DNA from: Thermoanaerobacterium sp. PSU-2
Lineage (GTDB): Bacteria; Bacillota; Thermoanaerobacteria; Thermoanaerobacterales; Thermoanaerobacteraceae
Length of the DNA stretch: 48,391 nucleotides
Direction of reading: 5' to 3'
Assembly: GCF_002102475.1 (NCBI RefSeq)
Contig: NZ_MSQD01000016.1
Location: 1-48,391 of the forward strand
A program made the translations under genes and the position numbers. This document shows positions 40,842-48,391 of the stretch, in pieces. Below the pieces are notes generated by a model that had not been told where the DNA came from, did not search any database, and worked only from the letters and a program-made list of their open reading frames with translations. Position 1 is the first letter of the stretch. Each line of letters starts with the position of its first letter.

Positions 40842-42920
40842 TTGGATAAGGAAATGAAAGTAGTCAAGAGAAATGGTAAAGAAGAAGAATTTAAGAAAGA
40901 GAAAATAGCAAATGCTATATACAAGGCATTTGAAGCTGTCGGCGAAGGGAAGTACAGTGATGCTTCAAAGATAGCTGATGAAGTTACAGAGTACATAGGA
41001 AATAATTTTGAAGGGCGCGCAAGTGTAGAGGAGATTCAAGACATTGTAGAACAATTTTTGATAAAACATGGATTTGCAAAAGCGGCAAAAGCGTACATAT
41101 TGTACAGAAAACAACACCAAGACATAAGAGAATTTAAAAATATGTTTATGGACATTGAAAAAATGGTGGACGAGTACATAGGGAAGCTTGACTGGAGAGT
41201 AAATGAAAATAGCAATATGAGCTACTCTCTTCAAGGCTTGAATAATCACATAGCAAGTACGATAACGGCTAATTACTGGTTGAATAAGATATATCCAAAA
41301 GAAGTAAGAGATGCTCATGTAAATGGCGATTTGCACATACACGATTTAAGCCTTTTATCTGTGTACTGCTGTGGATGGGACTTGAAAGACCTCCTCGTAT
41401 CTGGATTTACCGGCGTAGAGGGAAAAGTGCAAAGTAGACCTCCAAAGCATTTTAGATCTGCTTTAGGACAGATAGTTAACTTCTTCTATACACTTCAAGG
41501 AGAAGCTGCAGGTGCACAGGCATTTTCTAATTTTGACACTTATTTGGCACCGTTTATATATTATGACAAGCTTTCGTATAAAGAAGTAAAGCAGTCATTA
41601 CAGGAATTTATTTTTAACATAAATGTTCCAACAAGAGTAGGTTTTCAGACGCCATTTACAAATATAACGATGGATCTTGTGGTGCCAGACATACTGGCTG
41701 ACGAACCTGTAATAATAGGCGGCAAAGCCATGAATAGATCGTATAAAGAATTTCAGAAGGAAATGGACATGCTTAATATGGCGTTTGCTGAGGTCATGAT
41801 GGAAGGGGACGCAAATGGAAGGATATTCACATTTCCAATACCAACTTACAATATAACGAAGGATTTTGATTGGGAAAGTCCTGTCATTGATAAAATAATG
41901 GAAATGACTGCAAAATACGGCCTTCCGTATTTCAGCAATTTTGTAAATAGCGATCTAAACCCAGAAGATGCAAGATCAATGTGTTGTCGTTTAAGGCTTG
42001 ATAATAGAGAGCTCAGAAAGCGCGGTGGCGGTCTTTTCGGAGCAAACCCACTTACAGGTTCAATTGGCGTTGTAACGATAAATATGCCAAGGATTGGGTA
42101 TTTATCAAATTCAAAAGAAGAGTTCTTTGAAAGATTAGGAAAGCAAATGGATGTAGCAAGAAAGAGCCTTGAGATAAAGAGAAAAGTGTTGGAGAATATG
42201 ACTGAAATGGGGCTTTATCCGTATTCTAAATTTTACTTAAGAGATATAAAGATGAGATTTGGCTCGTATTGGCAGAATCACTTTAATACCATCGGCTTGA
42301 TAGGAATGAATGAGGCACTTTTGAATTTCATGGGATGCGGCATCACGAGTGAAAAAGGCAGAAATTTCGCATTGGAAGTTTTGGACTTCATGAGAAATAG
42401 ATTGGAAGACTATCAGATAGAATCAAATTACCTTTACAACCTTGAAGCATCGCCTGCTGAAGGTGCGTCGTACAGATTGGCAAAAAAAGACAAAGAGCTA
42501 TACAAAGACATCATCACTGCAGGAGGAGATGTGCCGTATTACACTAATTCCACACAGCTTCCTGTCGACTTTACAGATGACATATTTACGGCTCTTGATT
42601 TGCAGGACGAACTTCAGACAAAATACACAGGCGGAACAGTATTTCATGGTTTTTTAGGTGAAAACATAAACGATCCTGATACATGCAAAGCATTGGTGAA
42701 GAAGATAGCTTACAATTACAGGCTTCCTTATTACACAATAACGCCGACTTTTTCAATATGCGACAACCATGGCTATATATCTGGAGAACATTTTAACTGT
42801 CCGCAATGTGGCAATGAATGCGAAGTATACAGCAGAGTTGTGGGATACTACAGGCCGCTTCAAAACTGGAATGAAGGCAAAAGAGAGGAGTTTTCTGACA
42901 GGAAGGAATTTGTAATATGA
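40842..42920 (+). CDS. nrdD: Anaerobic ribonucleoside-triphosphate reductase, large subunit
   Basis: Start placed at TTG 40842, eight bases after GGAGG; the ATG at 40827 overlaps that site. It has 692 residues. An ATP-cone domain at about 1-100 (VVKRNGKEEEFKKEKIANAI) controls overall activity. The class III core has HIHDLSLLSVYCCGWD and cysteine-rich RSMCCRLRLDN. The C-terminal zinc site is CPQCGNEC with SICDNHGY. The radical glycine lies in RVVGYYRP, near residue 668. It reduces NTPs to dNTPs anaerobically. It is coupled to nrdG and probably repressed by NrdR. Confidence 0.97.
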   Translation: MDKEMKVVKRNGKEEEFKKEKIANAIYKAFEAVGEGKYSDASKIADEVTEYIGNNFEGRASVEEIQDIVEQFLIKHGFAKAAKAYILYRKQHQDIREFKNMFMDIEKMVDEYIGKLDWRVNENSNMSYSLQGLNNHIASTITANYWLNKIYPKEVRDAHVNGDLHIHDLSLLSVYCCGWDLKDLLVSGFTGVEGKVQSRPPKHFRSALGQIVNFFYTLQGEAAGAQAFSNFDTYLAPFIYYDKLSYKEVKQSLQEFIFNINVPTRVGFQTPFTNITMDLVVPDILADEPVIIGGKAMNRSYKEFQKEMDMLNMAFAEVMMEGDANGRIFTFPIPTYNITKDFDWESPVIDKIMEMTAKYGLPYFSNFVNSDLNPEDARSMCCRLRLDNRELRKRGGGLFGANPLTGSIGVVTINMPRIGYLSNSKEEFFERLGKQMDVARKSLEIKRKVLENMTEMGLYPYSKFYLRDIKMRFGSYWQNHFNTIGLIGMNEALLNFMGCGITSEKGRNFALEVLDFMRNRLEDYQIESNYLYNLEASPAEGASYRLAKKDKELYKDIITAGGDVPYYTNSTQLPVDFTDDIFTALDLQDELQTKYTGGTVFHGFLGENINDPDTCKALVKKIAYNYRLPYYTITPTFSICDNHGYISGEHFNCPQCGNECEVYSRVVGYYRPLQNWNEGKREEFSDRKEFVI

Positions 42921-43600
42921 TGTATGATTATTTGCCGGTGTCTATGGTGGATTATCCAGGCAAAATAGCTACGACGGTATTCGTAAGTGGATGTAACTTT
43001 GTTTGCCCATACTGTCACAATAGCCAGCTTATTAAGCGCAAAAAACCTGTTAAGAGTGAAGCTGACTTCATGGAATATTTGAATAAAAGGAAAAATCTAA
43101 TAGATGGCGTTTGTATAACAGGTGGAGAGCCAACACTGTGGGATGGCTTATATGACTTTATTAATGATATAAAAGATTTAGAGTTTAGCGTTAAGCTTGA
43201 CACCAACGGTTCTCGCCCTGATGTCATAGAAAGGCTTTTAAGAGATGATTTGGTAGACTACATTGCTATGGATGTAAAGGCACCTAAAAATAAATACGGT
43301 TTATTCGTAAAAAACAATGAAGATATAGAGAGAATTGTAAAAAGCATTGATTTAATTAAAAACTCTGGAATAGACTATGAATTCAGGACGACTGTAAATG
43401 ACAAGATACTTAGCTTAGAAGATTTTTCGTCAATTGGTGATTTGATTTCTGGCAGCAGAAGATATGTGCTTCAAGCTTACAAGTATTCTGACGGTGTTTT
43501 AGATAAAGACTTGTGCGGCGAAAAACAGTGTGATATTGAATTTTTGAAAAATATAAAAGAGATGTTAAAAGATAAAGTAGATGAGGTATTGATAAGGTAA
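42917..43600 (+). CDS. nrdG: Anaerobic ribonucleotide reductase activating protein (radical SAM)
   Basis: This is a 227-residue radical-SAM activase whose start overlaps the nrdD stop by 4 bp. The SAM-cluster motif is CNFVCPYCHN near residue 26, followed by CITGGEPTLWDGL (GGE motif) and SVKLDTNGSRPDVI. Its length and sequence resemble the larger NrdG2/PflA-like activases more than the short E. coli NrdG. It generates the glycyl radical on NrdD. Confidence 0.95.
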   Translation: MMYDYLPVSMVDYPGKIATTVFVSGCNFVCPYCHNSQLIKRKKPVKSEADFMEYLNKRKNLIDGVCITGGEPTLWDGLYDFINDIKDLEFSVKLDTNGSRPDVIERLLRDDLVDYIAMDVKAPKNKYGLFVKNNEDIERIVKSIDLIKNSGIDYEFRTTVNDKILSLEDFSSIGDLISGSRRYVLQAYKYSDGVLDKDLCGEKQCDIEFLKNIKEMLKDKVDEVLIR

Positions 43601-43630
43601 AAAAGAGGAGATTTTCTCCTCTTTTTTTTG
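43601..43630 (+). terminator. Intrinsic terminator of nrdDG
   Basis: AAAAGAGGAGA pairs with TCTCCTCTTTT across TTT, followed by TTTT. Confidence 0.93.
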
Positions 43631-43708
43631 TGAAAAATTATGGAAGGTGTATAATTTTATTAGATATGTTGCAGTAAGTTCAATTAAAAATTTGTTAGGG
43701 GGATATTT

Positions 43709-44161
43709 ATGGACAAGAATTTATTAGGTACCAACATCGTCACGCAGATAGGTATAATAGTAAAAGACATTGATGAAGCATCAAAGACTTTTGCAGACTT
43801 TTTTGGAGTGGAAAAGCCTAAGTGGAATTGGACAGATGGCTATGAGAAGTCACATGCAGAATATAATGGAAAACCATCTGATGCTCGTGCAAAGCTTGCC
43901 TTTTTTGATATGGGGCAAGTTCAAATAGAGCTTATTGAGCCAGATGAAAACATAAGCACTTGGAGGGAGTTTTTGGATAAACACGGGGAAGGTGTACATC
44001 ATATAGCGTTTCAAGTAAAAGACATGGATGAAAAGATAAAAGCATTAGAGAAAAATGAGATGAGCCTAGTCCAAAAAGGCGATTACGAAGGTGGAAGATA
44101 TGCTTACATAGATACTTTTTCGAAGTTAAAGGTAATCATAGAGCTTTTAGAGAATTTTTAA
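43709..44161 (+). CDS. VOC-superfamily (glyoxalase/epimerase-like) protein
   Basis: This is a 150-residue protein with two beta-alpha-beta-beta-beta modules: VTQIGIIVKDIDEASKTFADFFG with AFFDMGQVQIELIEP, and GVHHIAFQVKDMDEKI with LKVIIELLE. The layout matches methylmalonyl-CoA epimerase and related VOC enzymes. The first metal ligand, usually His before the IGI(V/A)V strand, is Gln here, while the His and two Glu positions are kept. It lies 16 bp before a ThuA-like gene, and the pair is followed by LacI and sugar genes. A carbohydrate or keto-sugar substrate is more likely than methylmalonyl-CoA. Confidence 0.8.
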   Translation: MDKNLLGTNIVTQIGIIVKDIDEASKTFADFFGVEKPKWNWTDGYEKSHAEYNGKPSDARAKLAFFDMGQVQIELIEPDENISTWREFLDKHGEGVHHIAFQVKDMDEKIKALEKNEMSLVQKGDYEGGRYAYIDTFSKLKVIIELLENF

Positions 44162-44177
44162 AAAAAGGGATGATATT

Positions 44178-44825
44178 GTGAAAGAGATAGTTGCGATTTT
44201 AGGTGATTTTTACCACAATGAGGAAATTATAAAAAGATCTCTATATAGAGTCATAAATAATCTTGGCAATGTAAATCTTAGATTTATAGATATTGATGAG
44301 TTACAAAAGGAATTAGAATCAAAACCTGATTGCGTAATATTATTTAAAGAAAATAGATTAAATCCACAGTCAGAGAGTGTTAATCTCTGGATGACAGAAG
44401 AGATAGAGAAGAAAATAGTAAACTACGTAAAAGACGGTGGAAGCTTATTTGCATGGCATTCTGGCCTATCATCATATCCGGAAGATGGAGAATACAATAA
44501 AATGCTAAAGGGATATTTTTTACATCATCCTGAAAAAAACGATGTTGTACAGTACGTACCACAAAAAGATATGCTAGGAGAATTTGAAAGTGCTATCCAG
44601 ACGTTTGAGTTTGTTGATGAACATTATTTCGTCAAATGCGAAGAAAATGATACAAATGTATTTTTGCGTTCTTTCTCTAAATACGGACAATCCATAGCAG
44701 GATGGTATCATCACTTTGGTAAAGGCAAGGTGTGCTGCTTGACTCCTGCCCACAGGGAAGATGGACTGTTAAACGAGTCGTTTTTGAAGACGTTACATGA
44801 GTGTGTAAATTGGTGTATAAAATAG
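44178..44825 (+). CDS. ThuA-like (glutamine-amidotransferase-fold) protein
   Basis: This is a 215-residue protein from GTG 44178 after AGGGATGAT. Motifs are VILFKENRLN, KDGGSLFAWHSGLSSYP, GYFLHHPE, FVDEHYFV and IAGWYHHFGKGKVCCLTPAHRED, the conserved features of ThuA/DUF1080-associated proteins. ThuA of rhizobia acts in trehalose and related disaccharide oxidation to 3-keto sugars. Its role here is probably in disaccharide metabolism together with the VOC protein, which is an inference from neighbours. Confidence 0.82.
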   Translation: MKEIVAILGDFYHNEEIIKRSLYRVINNLGNVNLRFIDIDELQKELESKPDCVILFKENRLNPQSESVNLWMTEEIEKKIVNYVKDGGSLFAWHSGLSSYPEDGEYNKMLKGYFLHHPEKNDVVQYVPQKDMLGEFESAIQTFEFVDEHYFVKCEENDTNVFLRSFSKYGQSIAGWYHHFGKGKVCCLTPAHREDGLLNESFLKTLHECVNWCIK

Positions 44826-44848
44826 TAAACGCTTTTAAGTGAAAAGAC

Positions 44849-44888
44849 AAGATAGGCTGTATTAGATGATAAGCAGCCTATCTTTTAA
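44849..44888 (+). terminator. Intrinsic terminator after the ThuA-like gene
   Basis: AAGATAGGCTG (44849-44859) pairs with CAGCCTATCTT (44874-44884), followed by a short T-rich stretch. Confidence 0.85.
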
Positions 44889-44950
44889 TTTACTTGTATT
44901 TTGTACAATAAATGCGATACGATTTCTACAAATCAAATTTTAAAATCGTG

Positions 44951-44979
44951 TTGACACTAAATAAAAGTTACATTATACT
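44951..44979 (+). promoter_or_regulatory. Consensus promoter of the lacI-epimerase-phosphorylase operon
   Basis: Perfect TTGACA (44951), 17 bp, TATACT (44974). Confidence 0.85.
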
Positions 44980-45030
44980 TAAATTAAGCAAAAAAATAAA
45001 GTGCAAATCAAACGAATGCAGGTGATAAAC

Positions 45031-46047
45031 ATGAAAAAAGTAACCTTACAAGATATTGCAGAGGTCATAGGTGTATCGAAAAATACTGTGTCCAAGGCAC
45101 TGAGAGGTGCTGAAGGCGTAAGTGCGGAAATGAGAAGCCGCATCTTAGAGACAGCCATGAAAATGGGGTATAAAAAGATTAAAGACATACCAAGTAAAAT
45201 CTTAAACGTGACCATACTTTGCAGAGCGGATTTTCTTATTGAGTCAACTTTTTGGTCCAATGTCCTATATGGAATTGAAAACGCAGCCAGAAACAACAAT
45301 TTGAAATTAAGCATTACGGGCATTGATGAAGAAGGCGAGGAAAATTTAAGCATTCCCAGCACTATTACGAAAGATACCACAAATGGAATCATAATAGTAG
45401 GTACTTTGAATGATGAATTTATTAAAAAGGTTAAGGCTACAAAAATACCATTTGTTGTCGTAGATCATTACAGCAATGTAATTGATTGTGACTACATAAA
45501 TACGGCAAATGAAAATGGAATGTACAAAGCAGTAAAACATCTATATGATAACGGTCATAGAAAGATTGGCTTTATCGGTAACAATGAATGGGCATTTAGT
45601 TTCAGGGAAAGGTATTATGCTTATGCAAGGACTATGGAAGATCTGGATCTTAGTATCGATAAAGATTATGTATGGTTAGACATAAACTTAAAAGGTGCAG
45701 AATTTTTTAAAGATCCTGATTACTTTAAGAAAAAGATTACCGTAGCAGAGAAGTTTCCTACTGGATGGGTTTGTGCAAATGACAAAATTGCATTGGCGTT
45801 TATGAGAAGCTTAGAAGATTTGGGGGTTAAAGTGCCTGACGATGTTTCTATTGTAGGATTTGACAATATTGAGATGAGTGCGTATTCTCATCCTGCTCTT
45901 ACGACTGTAGATATTCCAAAGAGATCTTTAGGTGAAAAAGCTGTCAATCAACTTTTGTACAGGATGAACAATCTTGAGAAGCCGTATGAAGATATTAAGC
46001 TATATACAGAGCTTGTCGTTAGAAATTCAGTTAAAGATATAAATTAG
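45031..46047 (+). CDS. LacI/GalR-family transcriptional regulator
   Basis: Start at ATG 45031 behind CAGGTGAT; the GTG at 45001 has no site. It has 338 residues. The HTH is KKVTLQDIAEVIGVSKNTVSKAL with the minor-groove hinge region AMKMGYKKI. The periplasmic-binding-protein-like sugar domain contains NGIIIVGT, KIGFIGNNEWAFSFRERY, WVCANDKIALAFMRSL and SIVGFDNIEMSAYSHPALTTVDIP. It likely controls the following mannobiose or cellobiose genes, with a disaccharide as inducer. Confidence 0.94.
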   Translation: MKKVTLQDIAEVIGVSKNTVSKALRGAEGVSAEMRSRILETAMKMGYKKIKDIPSKILNVTILCRADFLIESTFWSNVLYGIENAARNNNLKLSITGIDEEGEENLSIPSTITKDTTNGIIIVGTLNDEFIKKVKATKIPFVVVDHYSNVIDCDYINTANENGMYKAVKHLYDNGHRKIGFIGNNEWAFSFRERYYAYARTMEDLDLSIDKDYVWLDINLKGAEFFKDPDYFKKKITVAEKFPTGWVCANDKIALAFMRSLEDLGVKVPDDVSIVGFDNIEMSAYSHPALTTVDIPKRSLGEKAVNQLLYRMNNLEKPYEDIKLYTELVVRNSVKDIN

Positions 46048-46101
46048 TTTTTGTTATTGTGGGAATTAAATGTGAAAAATTAAGGTGAGGGGACATGTCG
46101 A

Positions 46102-47283
46102 ATGGATAAAATAGCACAGGAAATGTATAAAGAGTTGAAGGATAGAATTTTTCCTTTTTGGAGCAAACTGAAAGACGAAGAAAACGGTGGTTTTTATGGA
46201 TATGTTGACTATGACTTAAATGTTGACAAAAAAGCCTTGAAAGGTTCAATATTGAATTCAAGGATACTGTGGTTTTTTTCAGCAATTTACTGTTTAGATA
46301 AAGATGAAAAAGCACTTAAATTGGCCCATCATGCTTATAAATTTTTAAGAGATAATGTATTGGACAAGGAAAATAAAGGACTTTACTGGATGGTAGATTA
46401 TAAAGGAGAGCCTGTTGATACCAGAAAGCATACCTACAGTCAGGCTTTTGGCATATACGGATTGGCTCAATACTACAAAGCGACAGGCAATGAAGAAGCC
46501 TTAAATATTGCAATCGATTTATTTAACATCATTGAGAGAAATTGCAAAGATGAAAATGGATATTTGGAGGAATTTGATCGCAATTGGAATCTTAAAGAGA
46601 ATTGCGAACTTAGCGAACATGGGGTAATATCCAGCCGTACAATGAATACGCATCTTCACATATTGGAAGCTTACACATTGCTTTATGATGTATGGAAAGA
46701 TGATAGCTTAAAAGAAAGCATAAAGTATCTTTTCAAGATTTTTAAAAATAAAATATACAGTGAAGATGGAAAATATCTAAAAGTATTTTTTAATGACAAT
46801 TGGGACACTACCATTGATATGAAATCATATGGACACGACATAGAAGCAAGCTGGCTTTTAGATAGGGCTGTGGATGTATTATGTGATGAAGGAATAAAAA
46901 ATACAACAAAAAAATACACTATGGAAATTGCTGAAAACATATTAAATAATATATATTCACCGGATGGCATAGCAAATGAGACCGTTGAAGGAAAAACTGA
47001 CACATCGAGAGTATGGTGGGTTCAAGCAGAATCTGTAGTGGGGTTTTTTAACGCATATCAAAAGGCAAATGATGTTAGATTCATAGAAGCTTCAAAGAAT
47101 ATCTGGGAATATATAAAAAGATATGTGATTGACAAAAGAGATGGGGGAGAATGGTACTGGAAGGTTGATGAAAATGGGGAACCATTTGAAATGCCTATAG
47201 TGGAGCCGTGGAAGTGTCCTTATCACAACAGCAGGATGTGCATTGAGATTATAGAGAGGGTGAAAAATAATGAAGTTTCATGA
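46102..47283 (+). CDS. ce: Cellobiose 2-epimerase (AGE superfamily)
   Basis: This is a 393-residue (alpha/alpha)6-barrel epimerase from ATG 46102 behind AGGTGAGGGG. Family motifs are [65 protein letters not shown] and [16 protein letters not shown]. The conserved His and Trp residues match cellobiose 2-epimerases, which convert reducing-end glucose to mannose and vice versa (mannobiose to mannosylglucose). The overlapping GH130 gene downstream supports a mannobiose degradation pathway. Confidence 0.92.
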   Translation: MDKIAQEMYKELKDRIFPFWSKLKDEENGGFYGYVDYDLNVDKKALKGSILNSRILWFFSAIYCLDKDEKALKLAHHAYKFLRDNVLDKENKGLYWMVDYKGEPVDTRKHTYSQAFGIYGLAQYYKATGNEEALNIAIDLFNIIERNCKDENGYLEEFDRNWNLKENCELSEHGVISSRTMNTHLHILEAYTLLYDVWKDDSLKESIKYLFKIFKNKIYSEDGKYLKVFFNDNWDTTIDMKSYGHDIEASWLLDRAVDVLCDEGIKNTTKKYTMEIAENILNNIYSPDGIANETVEGKTDTSRVWWVQAESVVGFFNAYQKANDVRFIEASKNIWEYIKRYVIDKRDGGEWYWKVDENGEPFEMPIVEPWKCPYHNSRMCIEIIERVKNNEVS

Positions 47284-48139
47284 TAGATATGAAATAGAAT
47301 TGCGAAAGTATGAGGATCTGATAAACAGAAAGAATGAGAAGACTGAAGACTACAACGGCATATTTGACAGGTACAAATACCCTGTCTTGACAAGAGAGCA
47401 TACACCGCTATTTTGGAGATACGATCTTGATGAGAGGACTAATCCATACTTTATGGAGAGGCTTGGCATAAATGCGGTGTTTAATCCGGGAGCGATAGAA
47501 CTGGACGGAAAGTTTTATCTCGTTGCTCGTGTTGAAGGATACGACAGGAAATCGTTTTTTGCTGTTGCGGAAAGCGACAGCGGCATTGACGGGTTTAAAT
47601 TCTGGGATTACCCTGTAGAATTTGATGATTTATATCCTGAAGAAACGAATGTATATGATATGAGGCTTACAAAGCATGAAGATGGATGGATTTATGGCGT
47701 ATTCTGCTCTGAAAGCAAGGATCCAAATGCTCCTCCAGGTGACTTGTCGTCTGCTATTGCCAGTGCAGGTATAGTTCGCACAAAAGATCTCAAAAAATGG
47801 GAGAGGCTTCCTAATCTTAAGACGAGATCACCACAGCAGAGGAATGTAGTACTGCATCCTGAGTTTGTAAATGGAAAGTATGCATTTTACACAAGACCTC
47901 AAGATGATTTCATAGAAGCAGGAAGCGGCAGTGGGATTTGTTTTGGGCTTTGTGACAATATAGAAAGTCCGGTGATAGATGAAGAAAAACTTGTAAGTCC
48001 AAGAGTTTATCATACTATTACAGAAGTGAAAAATGGTGCGGGATGTGTTCCTATAAAGACTGAAAAAGGATGGATACACATAGCACACGGTGTCAGAAAC
48101 ACTGCTGCTGGATTGAGATATGTTATATACTATAGATGA
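47270..48139 (+). pseudogene. GH130 mannosylglucose phosphorylase, C-terminally truncated
   Basis: The gene overlaps the epimerase end by 14 bp and encodes 289 residues. GH130 features include [68 protein letters not shown] and [19 protein letters not shown]. Full GH130 mannosylglucose phosphorylases are close to 390 residues and continue after GLRYVLY. Here the frame stops after GLRYVIYYR, losing the last 100 or so residues including part of the beta-propeller. The loss borders a foreign-looking reverse ORF. A functional truncated enzyme is unlikely. Confidence 0.82.
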
Positions 48140-48183
48140 GAAAAATTAATAACAAATATTACCATTAAATAGATACACTATGC

Positions 48184-48391
48184 CTATGCTAATTTTAGTT
48201 GTTCTAAAATTTCATCAATAGGTACTTTATTATTAGCTTGTTCATATAGCCATTGAACATGCTGCTTTTGTACTTCTTTACGAACCATTTTTATTCCCTG
48301 CCCAAATTTGTAATATTCGTCGCCCGAAGTCGTACAATACAGGTATGTCAATGATATAAGCCATAATAATCTATCTATTGATTTTGTTGAG
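48184..48391 (-). CDS. C-terminal 68 residues of an unidentified protein (cut by window edge)
   Basis: A reverse-strand frame is open from the window edge to TAG at 48184-48186. It contains RLLWLISLTYLYCTTSGDE, then YYKFGQGIKMVRKEVQ and WLYEQANNKVPIDEILEQL. There is no stop and the helical, charged composition is protein-like. I do not recognise it with confidence. The end resembles the C-terminus of putative transposase/nuclease (Rpn-like) proteins, but that is a weak impression. It directly borders the point where the GH130 gene is truncated. Confidence 0.45.
   Translation of the reverse strand, partial: STKSIDRLLWLISLTYLYCTTSGDEYYKFGQGIKMVRKEVQKQHVQWLYEQANNKVPIDEILEQLKLA

Noticed and set aside
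44824..44838. cre-like catabolite repression site, GTAAACGCTTTTA
   Set aside because: It matches much of the consensus but lies behind the ThuA-like stop codon and about 125 bp ahead of the lacI promoter, so a function is doubtful.
1..48391. CRISPR arrays, tRNA or rRNA genes, prophage modules
   Set aside because: I saw no evenly spaced repeats of CRISPR type, no cloverleaf with CCA-type acceptor context and no phage structural or integrase genes.

Overview
This window reads as one chromosomal segment of a low-GC, strictly anaerobic, Gram-positive thermophile of the Thermoanaerobacterium/Thermoanaerobacter type. The evidence is AT-rich sequence, strong AGGAGG ribosome sites with many TTG and GTG starts, a [FeFe]-hydrogenase maturase (HydG), an anaerobic ribonucleotide reductase, a membrane pyrophosphatase, a YtaF-type protein and a mannobiose-phosphorolysis gene pair. 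The genus is inferred from gene content, not from a marker gene. I saw no rRNA, tRNA, CRISPR array or intact insertion sequence.

Layout. 1-3158: a cut-off ytaF-like gene, a truncated LmbE deacetylase, an M23 peptidase and a RodA/FtsW-type SEDS protein. 3180-7925: a predicted small RNA, a MacA/MacB-type ABC exporter and a secreted DUF2680-like protein. 7960-9477: a mini zinc-ribbon protein, a Fur-family regulator, an MFS remnant and a DUF5320-like protein. 9686-12595: a YitT protein, hydG and a NifX-like protein. 12496-15327: a second DUF2680-like secreted protein, divergent from an OmpR-type two-component system. 15411-22802: a DUF1847 protein, an MFS transporter, FetAB-like exporter, HtrA, a secreted protein of unknown family and a BcrA-type ABC pair. 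22895-30814: a lipoate/glycine-cleavage block (lplA, lipoyl-domain lpd and osmC facing gcvPB-gcvPA-gcvH-gcvT behind a tandem glycine riboswitch). 30868-33748: an XRE regulator divergent from a diguanylate cyclase, a degenerate amidase-like protein and a CofE-like protein. 33926-38290: a P2-type cation ATPase with two RCK/TrkA proteins. 38462-43629: H+-pyrophosphatase, then nrdD-nrdG behind two NrdR-type boxes. 43709-48391: VOC, ThuA, a LacI regulator, a cellobiose/mannobiose 2-epimerase, a GH130 gene missing its C-terminus, and a cut-off reverse-strand ORF.

Two patterns go beyond gene annotation. First, six promoters (before the LmbE fragment, a small-RNA candidate, the macA-like gene, both DUF2680-like genes and htrA) carry three to five TTnACA-like hexamers repeated every 11 bp. 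In five of the six the -10 element starts exactly 15 nt after the start of the last hexamer. The sixth array lies between the OmpR-type regulator and its divergent neighbour. This looks like one envelope-stress regulon. The small RNA and the 3' end of one target mRNA share a CCUCCCU (anti-Shine-Dalgarno) plus GCAGCC-hairpin module. The layout recalls the streptococcal CiaRH regulon (htrA plus csRNAs) but in a distant lineage.

Second, all three genes of the P-type ATPase/RCK cluster have a perfect but sequence-unrelated hairpin between the Shine-Dalgarno and the start codon. It reduces linear spacers of 26-52 nt to about 9-11 unpaired nt.
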